Positions 22,958-35,421 of a stretch of DNA of 64,000 nucleotides are shown one piece after another. Source of the DNA: Lentinula raphanica (Eukaryota > Basidiomycota > Agaricomycetes > Agaricales > Omphalotaceae). The translations under genes were made by a program, and so were the position numbers. The first letter of the stretch is position 1, and every line of letters starts with the position of its first letter. Location: NCBI GenBank assembly GCA_027919835.1, contig JANVFP010000011.1:186001-250000 (forward strand), read 5' to 3'. The notes under the pieces are model-generated. The model did no database searches. It was not told the origin of the DNA and saw only the letters and a list, made by a program, of their open reading frames with translations.

Positions 22958-23652
22958 ATGGAAGCCTAATCATGAGAGATAAGTTCCAGCAACAGGATGA
23001 TATGTACGAAGATACTGGCCTAATGCGAATGAGAGTTCCACCAAAACGTATGAGTTCAAGTTGAGGGAATTCCATGAGCCACTGAATGCGTATAGGCCTA
23101 GGAATATGCAGGATAAACAAAGGGCTTTGTTGAGAATTTGCATTGAATAGTGACACGCGATGGAGCAGCAACTGGCTGTACAAAGGGAGGTCGTCGAAGT
23201 CGTCTTGTACGACCTGAGATGAGAGGGTAACTTGAACTTGTTGGTATGGAATAGAAACTTTACGGTGGTCTGTGTTGTCCCCTGTACGGACTGCCAGGCA
23301 AGGAATCACGACACATAGATTCTATAGAGCCGTAGGTAGAGCCTGATGGCAAGCGCTGGAATGGTGAGAACGATGATTAAGGAATTCCCGAGTTGTTTGT
23401 ACGGGCGCTAAGACGACACCTGGCGCTGGTCAACTCAAAATCAAAATTTTTGTAGTCCAAAATTGGAAGAAGAACTGCTCATGAGGCCTGAGGGTTAAAT
23501 CATAAAACAACGACATTAAAGATCCAATATGATACAAATTCGCAAGTGGTCTTAAAAGAGAAACATAGCCCGTTCGAATCAATCCTCTTGGCCCAATTTA
23601 CGCTCGCGATCAACAGTCCAGTTGAACGTCTGCTGTATACTCTGACTTCCAC
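22958..23652. other. Intergenic interval between two minus-strand genes
   Basis: This is the upstream region of the long low-complexity gene. A 117-codon minus-strand open frame (22956-23309) is uninterrupted but has no recognisable domain, and its conserved status cannot be judged. From 23400 to 23640 the DNA is AT-rich without signal. Confidence 0.4.
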
Positions 23653-24493
23653 CTAGGATAGTGCTTCGAATAGCTTGAGAATCCAATCGCGGTCCGAGTA
23701 GGACTTGTCCATGAAAGAGAGAGCGCGCTGGTTACGAATCGAGAGCGATACAGATTGTTTGAAACTGAGATATTCAGCTTTGCAGGGAAAGGAGAAGCGA
23801 AGATGTGTTCGGACGGCGGCCTGCGTCTCGGTGAGATCCAACCTCAAGTCTTGGCCGCAACGTTGAATCTCCCACTCCAGAAAAGTCTACAGGGAAATAT
23901 CAGCCGCAAGTAGCCTCCATATATTGTCGCAGGCTTACGTCGTTAAATTCTCCGTGTCCAGGAAGTATGATTCCAGGGTTCTTTTGATCGAGAGCAGCGA
24001 CGAGGACCAGTACTTCAATGAATTCTGTAGTCAGTGATCACTCAGGCTATGAGCATTATATAGGGCGTACCTGAACCTTGCACGTACAGCACCATGACTT
24101 TGACGGGAAGCGCTTTAGCAAAACGCTCTGGTTTTCTTGGGTGACCGGACATAGTGATCTTGGTGGAAGCGAATACGATACCGGCACTGAAGCACGAGAA
24201 ATCATCTGAAGGTATCTCGTCTTCGTTGCTGTCATTCTCATGCTTAGGCTTCGCTTCAATGATACAGTCTACCGCTACATCGTCGAGAGACTGCAATGGC
24301 GAGGGGCAATCAGTGAGAGACTCGACAGATCTCGGCAAACTCGACATACTGGTGCGTTCCGGATGCGAACTAGATCAGAGCACAGAGTTATAGTAAGGTT
24401 AGACCGCACTGTAGGATATCCGAGATGGATGTAAACCTTACTTTGATGTTTCGTCTCGACGAATATTGCAGTGCCTTCTTTAGGGTCTTCCAT
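23653..24493 (-). CDS. Hypothetical protein, multi-exon
   Basis: Not recognised. Open segments on the minus strand chain across short introns: MEDPKEGTAIFVETKHQS, then LTDCPSPLQSLDDVAVDC through PERFAKALPVKVMVLYVQG, then FIEVLVLVAALDQKNPG with ILPGHGEFND, then TFLEWEIQRCGQDLRLDL ending in SDRDWILKLFEALS. Donor-like GTAAGG and AG acceptors are present, but the exact junction after the first exon is uncertain. No membrane segment. It is transcribed divergently from the membrane/coiled-coil gene at 24923. Confidence 0.5.
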
Positions 24494-24922
24494 GAAATCT
24501 GTCTTGGGGGATTTGCGTATGGCTGACCCTTCGAAGTCGTGGTTCTTAAGAATTGTCGATCGCGAGTGGCCACTTGCAGCACTTGATCATGATAAGACGA
24601 AAGGATGCAGACAAAGGAGTTGAGGAGTTGTGGCGCGCAGGAAACAAAGTATCGAATTGAATTAATGCTTCATGTTTGTTCTTGTTTTGGAACTCCGCAA
24701 CATGCTGCTGATTTCTGTCATGATCCAGTAACAGTTCCTTTGTCTAGAGATTGGACCGTTCTGCACATGTGCCCATCTTCGACCCGGAGCAATCCTCAGC
24801 CTGCAAGTTGACATGAACACACAAAGAGCCAAACGTCTCTCGATCGCGAACTTGGGTCATGAGTCATATTTCAGGCTTGCTATAAAAACAGCGTCTGGTC
24901 TATCGCCTTCGCTCAATTTACG

Positions 24923-26244
24923 ATGCCTTCTGCCTCAGCTTTGATACCGTTACTCGGTCTCGTACGCATTGCCACTATCCCTACTTTCCCAACTGCAGTC
25001 ATCCCGATCATGGGCATCATGGTGCTTGCACTCATGTTCTGCCTAGCCCGCACGATTTTCCAAGTCATTTATCGAGTCGTTGGTGGACTAGCTTCGGCTT
25101 GTTGGAAAATCATCCATCTCCTCACCTTCCTGTCACTTGCTGCCCTTCCGCTTCTATCTATGTACGATACTGTCTTGCGTCCTTTCTGTCTTGTCCCAGG
25201 GATCACCAACAGCAGTCTATGCTCCGAGTTTCACTCTTCGGGCCACCAGAGTCGGCCCCTCTGGGCTGACTATCCTCGCTTGATGAACGCACAGAGTTCA
25301 ACGTTTGAACAACTATTGGACAACTCGATTGGGGGCTCAGGCATATCGCTGGACATCAAGAAGGCCGAGATGGCTATGTCCGACCTTGTGGTTCTGGTGA
25401 AGTACAGCAAATTGAGCAGCAAAGACGTTCTAGGTAGGCAGAGGATATTTGACTGTGTACAATACACTAACTTCGAACCTGTAGGAGACGCATTATTGAC
25501 GTTCGCGCATGATGCTCGTCGAACTGGACGTGGCTTGCAAACCTTAGGCTCGAAAGTTGGAGGCGCCGTTGACTTGTGCGTTACCTTCCGAGTTCACGAT
25601 TCTACTTGCTCATTGTTCGTATCAGAATCCTGTCAGTCAATGAATACGCCATCGCAAAACTCGGTTCTATCTCATCATCGCCATCCTTCATCTCACACGC
25701 ATTGATTCCCTTCCAATCGCCATCTTCACTGGAGAAGATGTTCCTGCTCTCTTTTGCTGAATCAATGAACACGCTTTCGACGATCATTCAGCGCCTCGTC
25801 CTACTCGCCGAAGTTGAGCTTTCCAACTTAGACAGGCTCGAAGAGCACCTCTCGTTGATTCACGAAATAGTCTCTCGAGAAAATTCATCGATTGCGCATG
25901 CCAAATCTGAGCTATTGGGAGAAATTTGGACTTGGCTTGGTGGTAACCAACATGAATTGAATGGTCATAACGCCCACCTAGAGCTTCTTCGAGGGATTGG
26001 TGGGTTTCGCAAGCAAGCACTCGCTCATGTGGCTTCCGCTCTACAGATTCTCAGAGCCCTCAGCGACGATATGGAGGACATGAGGGAGCGGATGGTGATG
26101 CCCGAGCTTGTGGGTTCACAGATCCCGTTAGAGGTGCAGATTAGTAGCATCCAACATGGACTGCAACGACTCAGGGATTCCAAGGCGTTGGCTAAAGAAA
26201 GGGAAGATGGAGCGATCAGAAAGGTAATGAGCTTGGAAGGATGA
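24923..26244 (+). CDS. Membrane-anchored coiled-coil protein (406 aa, three exons)
   Basis: Exons 24923-25433, 25485-25575 and 25626-26244 join in phase to 1221 nt. The N-terminus carries two or three membrane segments (TAVIPIMGIMVLALMFCLA at about residues 28-48, ASACWKIIHLLTFLSLAALP at about 68-90). A conserved-looking stretch spans intron 1 and exon 2: KYSKLSSKDVLGDALLTFA, then DARRTGRGLQTLGSKVGGAV, then LSVNEYAIAKL. The C-terminal ~200 residues are helical with heptad-like leucines (LVLLAEVELSNLDRLEEHL), so a coiled coil is expected. I recall similar agaricomycete proteins only as hypothetical. A nuclear-envelope or ER location is a guess from topology. A TATA-like TATAAAAA lies about 40 bp upstream of the start. 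Confidence 0.75.
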
Positions 26245-26887
26245 AGCTGCCGTAGGAACTCGTTGGACGCTAACCTACGCATCCCGCCTCCTGAATTTTC
26301 CTTCCTTCTTTCTTAACCGACATAGTCCCTATTAGATTTTCTTTTGTCTGTGGTTTCCCGTTCCTTATCTTGTCGCATCTCTATAGTACACACTTGACCA
26401 TGTTAATCTCTTGCTGCATGAATTTCATCTCTCTTTATCTGTGTCAACGTTCATGACCATGAATTCGCTGCCCGCCCAACAAGAGCAATACCCTTCATGC
26501 TACTACAATATTTTTGGGCGCATACTCAGCCGTGTAGTGATTCGTGATCACTGGTGATAAATACGCGGAGAGTTTTTACCGCGCGTTCTTCCCTGTTCCA
26601 CTACGACCAACATGAAGGACGGCAGTCATGAATCAACAGTGTTCATCCTGGGCCTGAACGTTAACCCCCGGTCGATGCGATGGTCGTCTACTCCAGAAAA
26701 ATTCACGCTGGTACGCTATATCTTTGGCAGGATGATAGGACGTGAAGTTGTTGAAATTCAACATAAGATGGTGACAATATCGACAAACACCGAACATCGA
26801 TGTATTTCATATATGATATATATAGATCTCGAAAATAGTAACTGTAGCATCGAGCTCACGCTCACACTTACATTGCGAATGCACTTT
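26245..26887. other. Interval between the coiled-coil gene and the CACTA transposase gene
   Basis: This should contain the 3' terminus of the CACTA element, but no clear CACTA end was found. CACTACACGG occurs at about 26530-26540 on the minus strand, facing away from the transposase gene. The 102-codon open frame 26612-26920 overlaps the transposase 3' end antisense and is not credible. Confidence 0.4.
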
Positions 26888-29800
26888 CTAAGTAGTAATT
26901 TCATTCTCCTGGCCAGATGAAATCATGAATACAAAACAAGCACGGTGTGTAATGGAAATCACCTTGTTCAATGGAAGAGCATGCATAGTGGGCTCGTTTG
27001 TGAAAGCCACAAATTGCACCGAATACGCAAAATGACTTTGGATTTGCTCCAGCGGAAGAAGAATGGTGTCCTTCTCAAATGTATCATAGAATAGCCGACC
27101 TCCAGCAAACCCGAATGTACGATAGCTGTCCTGTTGAGCATGTAGAGTTGATAATGGCTTATATGGATAGATTTCTGCGAAGGTTTTGGGAATATGCTTC
27201 CCGTCTGGAGTTTCCCAAGTAGCCGTTAAAATTTCTTTGATGGAGCCGGCAGACCATTCTTCTGCACCTTTTGTAGTGAATACGACCTGTGCATTTGAAA
27301 AGGAGTGATTTTGCGAGGTGAATGTGGCACCGCGTCGTTTGAATCTGTTATGAATCCTAGCAGAGGTAACCCATTTACCGCCTGAAGCATATCGAGCCAA
27401 TTTGGCGAAGAGACTCGGAGATAGTTTGGTCAAAGTCGAGGAGGATCGATTCGGCGGGTACCGGTCGAAGTTTGTGGAATTGTCCAATTCTTCGTCAAAG
27501 GCAAGAGCATCACTGATGCGAGTTCCGCGGGCATCTGTCTTCTCTAAGGTTGTTTGATACAGTGTAGCTAGTTCAAGCGCCTCAGATGGGAAATTCCCTC
27601 CATGGAAAAGAGATTTGAGTTTCTGCATCATGCAGAATCGAGTGAACATAGTTTGCTCCAATTCGCCTGGAGGCATGCAAGAAAAAAATGAGACGCAAGT
27701 AGGCGATATGAGAACAAAGCTTGACACACCGAATCGGCTATTCGTCTTGGTGGTTTGTAGAATGTAATTGAATCGCTCGAACGGAAAGCATCGCCAACTG
27801 TGGACGGGACCGAATCGCCGTAAGAGGTCGCCAAAATGGAGCATCATATGCTGGTAGGGGGTAATACGGGTATGAGGATATAAACCGCCGATGTTTTCCT
27901 TATTCCCGAAGCCAACGAGTGTTGTGACATATGTTCGGTAATGATGCTCGTAAGATTGTATCTGCTCCTCGGTCGTTGCGCGCATATCTGCTAAGCGAAC
28001 AGAAGTGACAAGGTGCATAAAATTCACGAGCATCTTGTGTCTACGATCTTCAGGAGGATGAGAGCCCCATAGACGAATCAGCGTAACAGGGAGGTTGACA
28101 GTGCAAAACGTTCTCCATTGGTCGGCACTAAACTTCCCTTGCGAGGCCTCACCAGGACGACTGGGTGCGGCAGCCATCCAAGATGGTAGGTGAAGTCCCT
28201 CCATATCTTCTCGAATAGCAGCAAGAGTACTTTTCCCCAAAACGGCGGATTTCTTGTTAGCAGCTTTGTTCAAGAGCTGGCCATCTTCGTCAGTGATGCG
28301 GAATCGTTTTCGCTAGAATGAGAGTGGTATATTGAAAAGATTTTGATGATGGCAGGAAAAAGCGACACACCATGTTGTGGATAAGGAGCCGCTTTCCTTT
28401 ATTGTTCATAGGAGTCACCTGCAACCCGTCTTCATCTGAATCAGGAGCTGAGCGGTAACCAGTCGTGTCATAGCCATCTAATTCATGATTGAATGAACCA
28501 TCCGAGCGAGTTTCAAAAAAATCATCCGTATCGTGGCTGTCCAAATTTTCGATGAGGGGCTGGCTACGATTAGCCTGAGCAGTAGTCTCCATCCAAACTC
28601 GGAGAGCGTCGATCATGGCATCCAATATCTTGGCAGGGTAATGATCAATCTGCGACTTTGAGGCATTGAAGAAACGGGCGAGAAATTCATCGCCATCCAG
28701 TTTGTTGAATGGAGAGACCTTAGTAACTCGATCATCAGAATACTTCCTTAAATCTAGCTTAGAATACATACTCGACTGAAAAGGTCATACTCAGGGACCG
28801 ATGAAGCAGAATTTGAAGCTATTGGAAGATCCTACATGACAATATTTGTGTACAACCAGAATACGAATGAACAGATGAATGCACATACCTCGGTATCTGC
28901 GTGAATTCTAGAATCGGCGGCGGGAAATGCAGTTAATTGTGAATCGACGTCAATGGGCAACTACAGCTCGTGAGCAATACTGGCAGTTGCAGGAATAAAA
29001 AGCATACCTGAGCCTTAGTAGCGGGATCCGGTAGAATGTGAGGTTGAGTGCGATCTGTTTTGCTTGCGATTTTCTAATCAAGCCCTCGACAATGAGAAGG
29101 CGGGACGGTCGACGATTGACTTTTAGAAAAGAAAACATGCATACCCATTCAAACAGCTTATCCACAAGCAGGTGTTTAGCGCGGGAGGGCGCACCAGCTG
29201 GGGTGAATGCTTGAACCCCAAGAATCTTTGCCAATCTCCCAATGGTATCGGATGACAGCTTTTTGAAATAGGCTTTGGGTTGTCCAGATAATAATGCTTG
29301 ATGCGCAGCAAGAACGTCTGGGTCAGATAGATTCGTGGTATCTATCGGGATTGGTCCTAGTGCTGAAATCGGGATCTGCAAAGCTTGAGGTTTGTTGACT
29401 GGCATAGGTGTGGCCAGGGCCCTCCATTGTTTGATTACCCGCTTGAGAGTTGTGAAAGCGCGTTACTATCTATGCATATGAATTATAGATCACGTACCAT
29501 TTGTAGGAGAGAATCTGCGAGTGCCCTTCTGCTTCGACGATAGTCGAGGCCTTCTTGAATTGCTAGATAACGAAGAGAATCCACTTTTAATGCTCTGAGG
29601 TTGGCCGCTGACCCATGGTCATATACATCTCTGGCCAGCACCTTCCCTTCCTCCGTTGGAAGTTCAATCTCCCACAACCCATCACAGTCCACAAGATCAA
29701 CGCTCATCCCCCAGATTTGACGACAATGGCGTTGGAATATTCGAAGGTAAAATCCATGCATGGGATCTATGACAGTGTTTTTGATAGGATCGAAATATTC

Positions 29801-31750
29801 CAGTCGCAAGAGTTCAGACCATCTCACACCGTTTCTTCGGTAGAGCACATCTCGTTCTTCCTCAGATTGAGCAGCGAGCCAAGCAAGAGCCCCTTGACGG
29901 TGTTCTTCATTTGTGCGAGGCACGAATGTTTGCGGATCCAAATCATTGATGTTAGAAGTTTTACACATCGAGCAAGCATCGGCATTGCTGCAGTAATGTG
30001 CAAATCCACCCATCAACCGTGCTGCAGGCAGATCACAAACTAGTAAGGCAAGAGCGGCTCGGACAGATCGTCCGCGAGGATGCCGGACAGTTCGCGCCAT
30101 GAAGAAGCCATCCTTCCACAGCTGGTCGAGGTCATTGACCAATGGCCGCAGGATATAGTTAATCTGATGGTTACTAGGTTCCTTGGGACCAGGAATGATC
30201 CCAACCAAAAATATGTTTTCGGGCTTCATACGTATCTCAGGGGGAAGATTGAGACAGACAAGGTACATCCCACACACACTGACTTTCTTTCCGGCCATGC
30301 GATTCCCATAGGGGTTGAAACCATCTACATTCAGATTGAACAGAAGGCGACTCTCGTTGGGATTTTTGGGAGATAGGAACAGGGTTTGGCCGTCAGGACC
30401 AAGAAAGGTTCGAAGATACTGAGATTCCCAAATATCTTTGACCTTTCCATCAGCTGGCTGCTCTGGGTTGAAAGAACGCTCGAAGTGAGGTGCGATATCT
30501 TGTCGGTTGTGCATCCAGGTAATCCATTTCTTCAGATCTTGACAGTGATATGACCTCACTGGACTTGTCTGTGGACGACGTCGATCTGGTTTTGTTGGCG
30601 ACGGGGAGTATGACAGAGGAGAATGTAATGGATCAACAGAGGACCGAAGACGTCGTTTACAGGGAGGACTATTTGGAGCTGGCGTGTTGTTGCAGAATTC
30701 GGGGTAGTTATTGATATCAAACAACTGGAAACATTTGGGACAGCAAACGTAAGACGTATATGACGGCACAAGACTAAGTCTGTCGATGACGGTTCGTATG
30801 TCTGCCGGTATATGTGCATCAATTTGACGAGGCGGATAGAGGCCCGTCAGCTTGAAGACGAGGCGCATAGCTCGGAGCAGGAAATCCGACGGAACGAATG
30901 AAAGATTGCATACAACATGTAGTATGGCAACGACAACGAGTAAGATGAAAAAGACTGTCTTTTCAGGCGATAGATCTCCTACAGGTACATCTAGTGAACG
31001 AGCGGTGAGTAGAGATGCCTGGACATCCATCAAGGACGCACCAGTAACATAGACTGTTTCTTGTTCAGCAGCCCTTTGACTCCTCTCCTCCCACTCGATC
31101 TTCAATCGACGGCTTGTACTTTCCAGCTCTGCTTCGAGAGCGATGGACACAATTTTGTGCTTGCAGCTGAAGGCATGAGACATCCTTCTCACACGCAAAG
31201 TGCTACTGAGGAACCTCTTGTTTTCTCGCAACCAGTCTAGATGTCCCATGAAGATGGAGTTACGCGTATCCTTCGCCAGGTAAGAAGCCAGATCTTCCTC
31301 AACTTGAAAGTCAGTGATGTCGTGTTTGAATTGGATATCGGCAGGATTCCAGAATCGGAGAGGGTTTTCCTTCAGATCGAGCAATTGCATTTGGATTTTC
31401 TCTAGCAGTCCCCACTCGTAGTCAATATTCGTAGCACGTTCGGTCGTGATATCGATGGGGAGCTTCGGACTGATAGGACGCGAGACTGGAAGCGGAGCAA
31501 CGTTCGGAAGGTCTAAGACAATATCCGAGTGTGAAGGATGAGCAGTAAAGGAAAGCTGCGGTGCAGACTGAGTTTTATCTGGTTCAAAGGGGCTGGTCCT
31601 TTTACTAATCCGGTCCAATGCGCGATTCTGAGCTAGGTGGTCACGAAGCGCATATTCACTGTAAAAATATCGTCCAGGATTGGTGACTCCATTGGGTTTC
31701 ACCACTATCTCGCCCGAGTTGATGCATTCATCACAGGAGCAGATATACAT
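26888..31750 (-). mobile_element. CACTA (EnSpm) transposase gene, Tnp2 family
   Basis: The first large exon (31750-29497) encodes the Tnp2 catalytic core. A zinc-knuckle-like CCPKCFQLF precedes the core. Three acidic positions fit the DDD triad: NLNVDGFNPYG (about residue 473), VCDLPAARLMGG (about 572) and TVIDPMHGFYLR (about 660), with HYCSNADACSMCK between them. Introns follow at about 29497-29442 (GTACGT..AAG), 29150, 29010, 28880 and 28340. Downstream exons give RVIKQWRALATPMPVN, KIASKTDRTQPHILPDP, MYSKLDLRKYSDDR and RKRFRITDEDGQLL, then the C-terminal exon with LPSWMAAAPSRPGEASQGKF and HMMLHFGDLLRRFGPVHSWR, the conserved partner region of basidiomycete CACTA transposases. No stop or frameshift was found, so the gene may still be functional. 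The element cuts and pastes DNA in the nucleus. Its terminal repeats were not located. Confidence 0.9.
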
Positions 31751-32179
31751 CGCAGAATTCAGCTCTCTATTTTGTCTATGAAGATATTCGCCGCATTGTT
31801 TGGATTTGGAAACCTTCGTAGTCTTCTAGACAGATATTTCAATGTCTATTACCGGTTATCAGCTGCGCCAAACCTACCTTCATTTCCTCCTTGTGTGACT
31901 TCGAAACGGTTGAGGTGCTAGAGCGCTCAGATCTCTAGGGACTGTTGACCGGGACCCCCCACCAGTAGGAAGTTAAAGAAGAGAGTTTGCGCGCGCTGTT
32001 TTAGGCGCCGGTCTACAATCTATCGACTCGTACTATTTCCGAGCTCAGTATGAAGCGGAGAGTTACCTCGGAAAGACGGTCATTTGACTGCGAGCATTGA
32101 ATACAGAACTGCTTGTCGCCAAGTACGCAAGAGAGAATCTAGAATACTCTCTATAACTAGATGCCGTCTACGTCTACAG
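31751..32179. other. Region upstream of the CACTA transposase start
   Basis: Promoter side of the transposase gene. It should contain the 5' terminus of the element; no CACTA/TAGTG end was recognised. A GC-rich patch (GCGCGCGCTGTTTTAGGCGCC) lies at about 31990-32012. Confidence 0.3.
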
Positions 32180-32770
32180 GATGTGGGAGTAATGAACGGA
32201 ACAAGCGCTCCAGAATCCGCAACGACACCTTCTGAAGGGCAACATAATCATCCATGCGACAATCCCTTTGAGATCTGGATAGAATTTCGCCAAGCTGAGT
32301 CGATGTTTGAGCTGGTTAGAGCGAAACATTTCGAATGAAGAAAGTATTATGTGCACCTGTTCAAAAGTATCATTTTCCGCTTGCCACAAATACTCAGGGA
32401 GCAACGCCCTCATTTCCATAAGACGAAGTATCTCCATTTGAATTCCTGCCCTCATTGAAATCGATGTGGCTTGTGTACGTCTACTGCGAACATGTTCCTC
32501 GAGATCTATGGCAATATCTGTCGGAAATCCCTCTAGCAATTGCTCAATCTTTTCCTGAGTGAGGGAGTCGGAAAAAGGCAGAAAGCTTGGCGAATTGAAC
32601 AAACCAGATTAGCTGACACGGTTTTTTCAATTGCTTCCGTAGAATGAACCGTGGTGAGGACATCAGCGACACCTTCCTGCTTCCAGGCTTGTCGAAAATC
32701 TTTGTAGTCCACAAGAAGGTTGTCAAATCGTTCTATGGCACCCAGCAATAAAGTGCTCGAGTCCTCTTCG
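32180..32770 (-). CDS. Small hypothetical protein, two or three exons
   Basis: Not recognised. Minus-strand segments with coding character: LLGAIERFDNLLVDYKDF and RQAWKQEGVADVLTTVHS, ending EAIEKTVS at about 32625; then FLPFSDSLTQEKIEQLLEGF to LLPEYLWQAENDTFEQ ending near 32357; possibly then DDYVALQKVSLRILERLF at about 32240. It is helix-rich with no membrane segment. Start and final exon are uncertain. It lies head-to-head with nothing and just upstream of the CACTA element. Confidence 0.4.
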
Positions 32771-33880
32771 GATTTGGTCGAAGTCTAGGGCTATCTTAGT
32801 TGTTGAAGGAGGGAAGTGAATAGGATAAAGCATGCCATTCAGATTTTGTCTCAGTTAGAGAATTAAGTACAGGCGTTACAGGGATGGAATTCGAAAGAAA
32901 GTTGGGATGAAGCTGAGAAATTTTTCGAATCTTTGTACTCCTTCCTTGGTCTACCGTCTGACCCACTTTGGAACTCCGACCGATACGAGTGATCCGATTC
33001 CGCTCGCTAATACATATGCCGAGATAGCGGCATCAAAGTAGTACAACCTTCCTGCAATTGACTCAGCTAACGCTCAGCACCCCCTCCAATCTATGATCTA
33101 CTAGGGTTTCTAGTTTTGTCGGGCATCATACTGCAGCGATAGACGAGGCTGGGCGCTGTGCAGGCTTTCCAGGGCTCCGGTACCGGAAACGTCACATTTG
33201 GAGCTCCGGATAAGCGCTTAGTATAGTGTATGTACCTCACTTGTCTATGCCCATGTCGTCGAGCTGGTTCGTGGATTTTTTACAATACACAATCTACTGA
33301 CCAGAATCCATCTGAACCTCAAGGTTTTTCCAAGTTGAACCATCAAAATCACAGTCGATCACATTATCTAGGCCGTTATGTATTTCTACTGCATCAATCG
33401 AAAGAACCACCCTGGTAGAACGAAGTCGGACGACGCTGCAAATCTTGAGTGTTCAAGAAAACGAGTTTGGATTCAAAGTGCTACTTCCTTCAACGACGTG
33501 CCACTTTCTTTCTGCACAGGCAAGGTTCATAGTCTACTCAGGATTCTGAAGACCGTTTCATACGGTGCAGCAGGATACAATCGTTCTAAATTTGAAAGTC
33601 GGAGAAGGGCAAAAATTGACGTTCAAGGTCAACGGTCTTCAGTGAGTATGTGTGAACATGAATATATATATAAGCTAACTGAAGAATTTCCAGTACTGTA
33701 ACGCTTGTTGGCTTCTACATGATGGGTGGTTCTACGTGAAGAGGGAACAATCTTAATAAGATGTCACTGGGTAAAAAGCGTACATAAGGACCATCAGATA
33801 GCAAGGAAACTGGTACAAATATGAAATATGATTTCTTCTCGACATCCTTCTCCAAGTCGTTCCAAGTTTGACTGCGGCTC
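32771..33880. other. Intergenic, no supported gene
   Basis: Palindromic GC-rich patches around CCAGGGCTCCGGTACCGGA and TTTGGAGCTCCGGA (33168-33210) stand out. Open frames at 33230-33418 and 33378-33701 overlap each other and lack recognisable features. Confidence 0.4.
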
Positions 33881-35421
33881 TCAGTGAGAATTGTCGTTGG
33901 AAGGATTTTGCATCGGTTTCTGGTGAGGGTGATTGGCCATAGGAAATCGAAATTGGGAAGGACCGGCCTGATTGACCATGCTCGACATATTCTGGTCGGG
34001 GCGGGTCATTTGAGGAACATAACGCGGTGTGTTGTAAGGCATTGTCGAAGGACGATGATTGGTTGGAGGGCGACCGTCAGTCGACGAGGAACTGGCCATA
34101 TGTGCCACGGGGTAGGTTGTAGCAGGAATAGCACGACTAGAATAATTGGCAGCACCGCTACGATCGGCCGTCGAAGTCTTTTCTGTAGGGTTGACCTCAG
34201 ATGCGATAACCCCATGGCCAGCGACCGCACCGCTTTCGGCGCTCGCTTTCCTTTTGTTGGTGTTGGTTCCGGATACGATAGTTCCATCGTGCTGGCCCAT
34301 TCTGCCATTCTGCTCGCCGTCACTGGCCGCGTACCGGTTCGTGAAAGTACCGTCACCGTTTTTCACTCTCTTGGTTGCATGCGCATGATCATCATCGTTA
34401 GAGGCTGGGGTGTTTGACGATGAGTGGGCAGAACCAGGAGATGGGGATGTGTTGGAAGGGACCTGAGATGGATGGGGAGGAGCCTGAGATGGCTGGGGAG
34501 GAGCCTGAGATGGCTGGGCAGCCGCCTGAGATGGATGGGCAGGAGCTGAGGTTGGGTTGGCATGACGGTAACGCAAGGGTTTCATTGGCCGGGCAGACAT
34601 GGCGTTGGGACCGAAATTTGGCAGAGGATGTCCGTTCTGAGAAGTAATCGGAGATGGATTGTTCGCTCCAGTGGTTCCAGCTAGCGTCGAAGAAGATACA
34701 GTCCCGGCCGGCATCGGCGGAACTCCCCAGACGAAATCGTTAGCGCTGCCGGGGCCTGGAGTAGAGGTCGCCATTCCAGACGCGGGCACTTGAGCAATCT
34801 TGGCGCCTTTATCGTTGATCTGGTTCGTAGAATTCGGATTCATTGGGAAAGAAGTGCGTGAATTGAGAGGCGCCGATTGTCCAATATCTAACCAGTAAAA
34901 GATCAGCCCGAAATCTGCTACAAGACGATATTTACGCACCAGAAGTTTGAATATGATATCCTAAGACAGATAATACACTGGTATATCGCCATGAGTCAGG
35001 GATTCGAGTAACACAGTAGCGAGACTAACTTTGGACCATGAACATTGAGTACATACTTTACACCTTGATCAAGTCTCACGTCAACATGAAGCGTGTTCGA
35101 CTGGCGTAATCCTGTTACTGAGTACTGAGGAATATGAGAATTAGAGAGTGACCCACTTGTCCCGCGATAAGAGTCGCAATCGTGTAGCGAGGAGATGTAC
35201 GCCGGTCGGCAAGAACAACCGAAAGTGTTAAAGACGTGGGAGAAAAAGCATCACGGAAATCGTGCGAGATAGAGACGTTGGTCAAGTGCAAAGGACGAGA
35301 TGGAGTGATCTCAGTCGATGCACCGGAGGCAATATTCCTGGCCCTGTAGTATTCGAGTCATGAGATTGTGTCGCGGGCATCCTGACCAGAGAGATTACTC
35401 TTACCACAATTGAACTTGCAT
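33881..35421 (-). CDS. Nucleoplasmin-like (NPL) domain protein with disordered tail
   Basis: The start is MQVQLW (35421). The second exon, after a GTAAGA..CAG intron, gives TPSRPLHLTNVSISHD, SPTSLTLSVVLADRR and PRYTIATLIAGQ. Further exons give SNTLHVDVRLDQGVKYVLNV and SVLSVLGYHIQTSG. This succession of beta strands matches the NPL domain found at the N-terminus of FKBP39/46-type prolyl isomerases and nucleoplasmins (histone chaperone fold; family knowledge). Instead of an FKBP domain, the last exon (about 34880-33881) encodes a low-complexity tail with repeats PSQAPPQPSQAPPHPSQ, basic ATKRVKNGDG and NKRKASAE (NLS-like) and a Pro/Asn/Met-rich end. The NPL without an isomerase is the odd point. 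Intron 2 boundaries (about 35100-35150) are not certain. Confidence 0.65.

Noticed and set aside
26525..26545. CACTACACGG (minus strand) as the CACTA element terminus
   Set aside because: It faces away from the transposase gene, and no matching TAGTG end was found beyond 31750.
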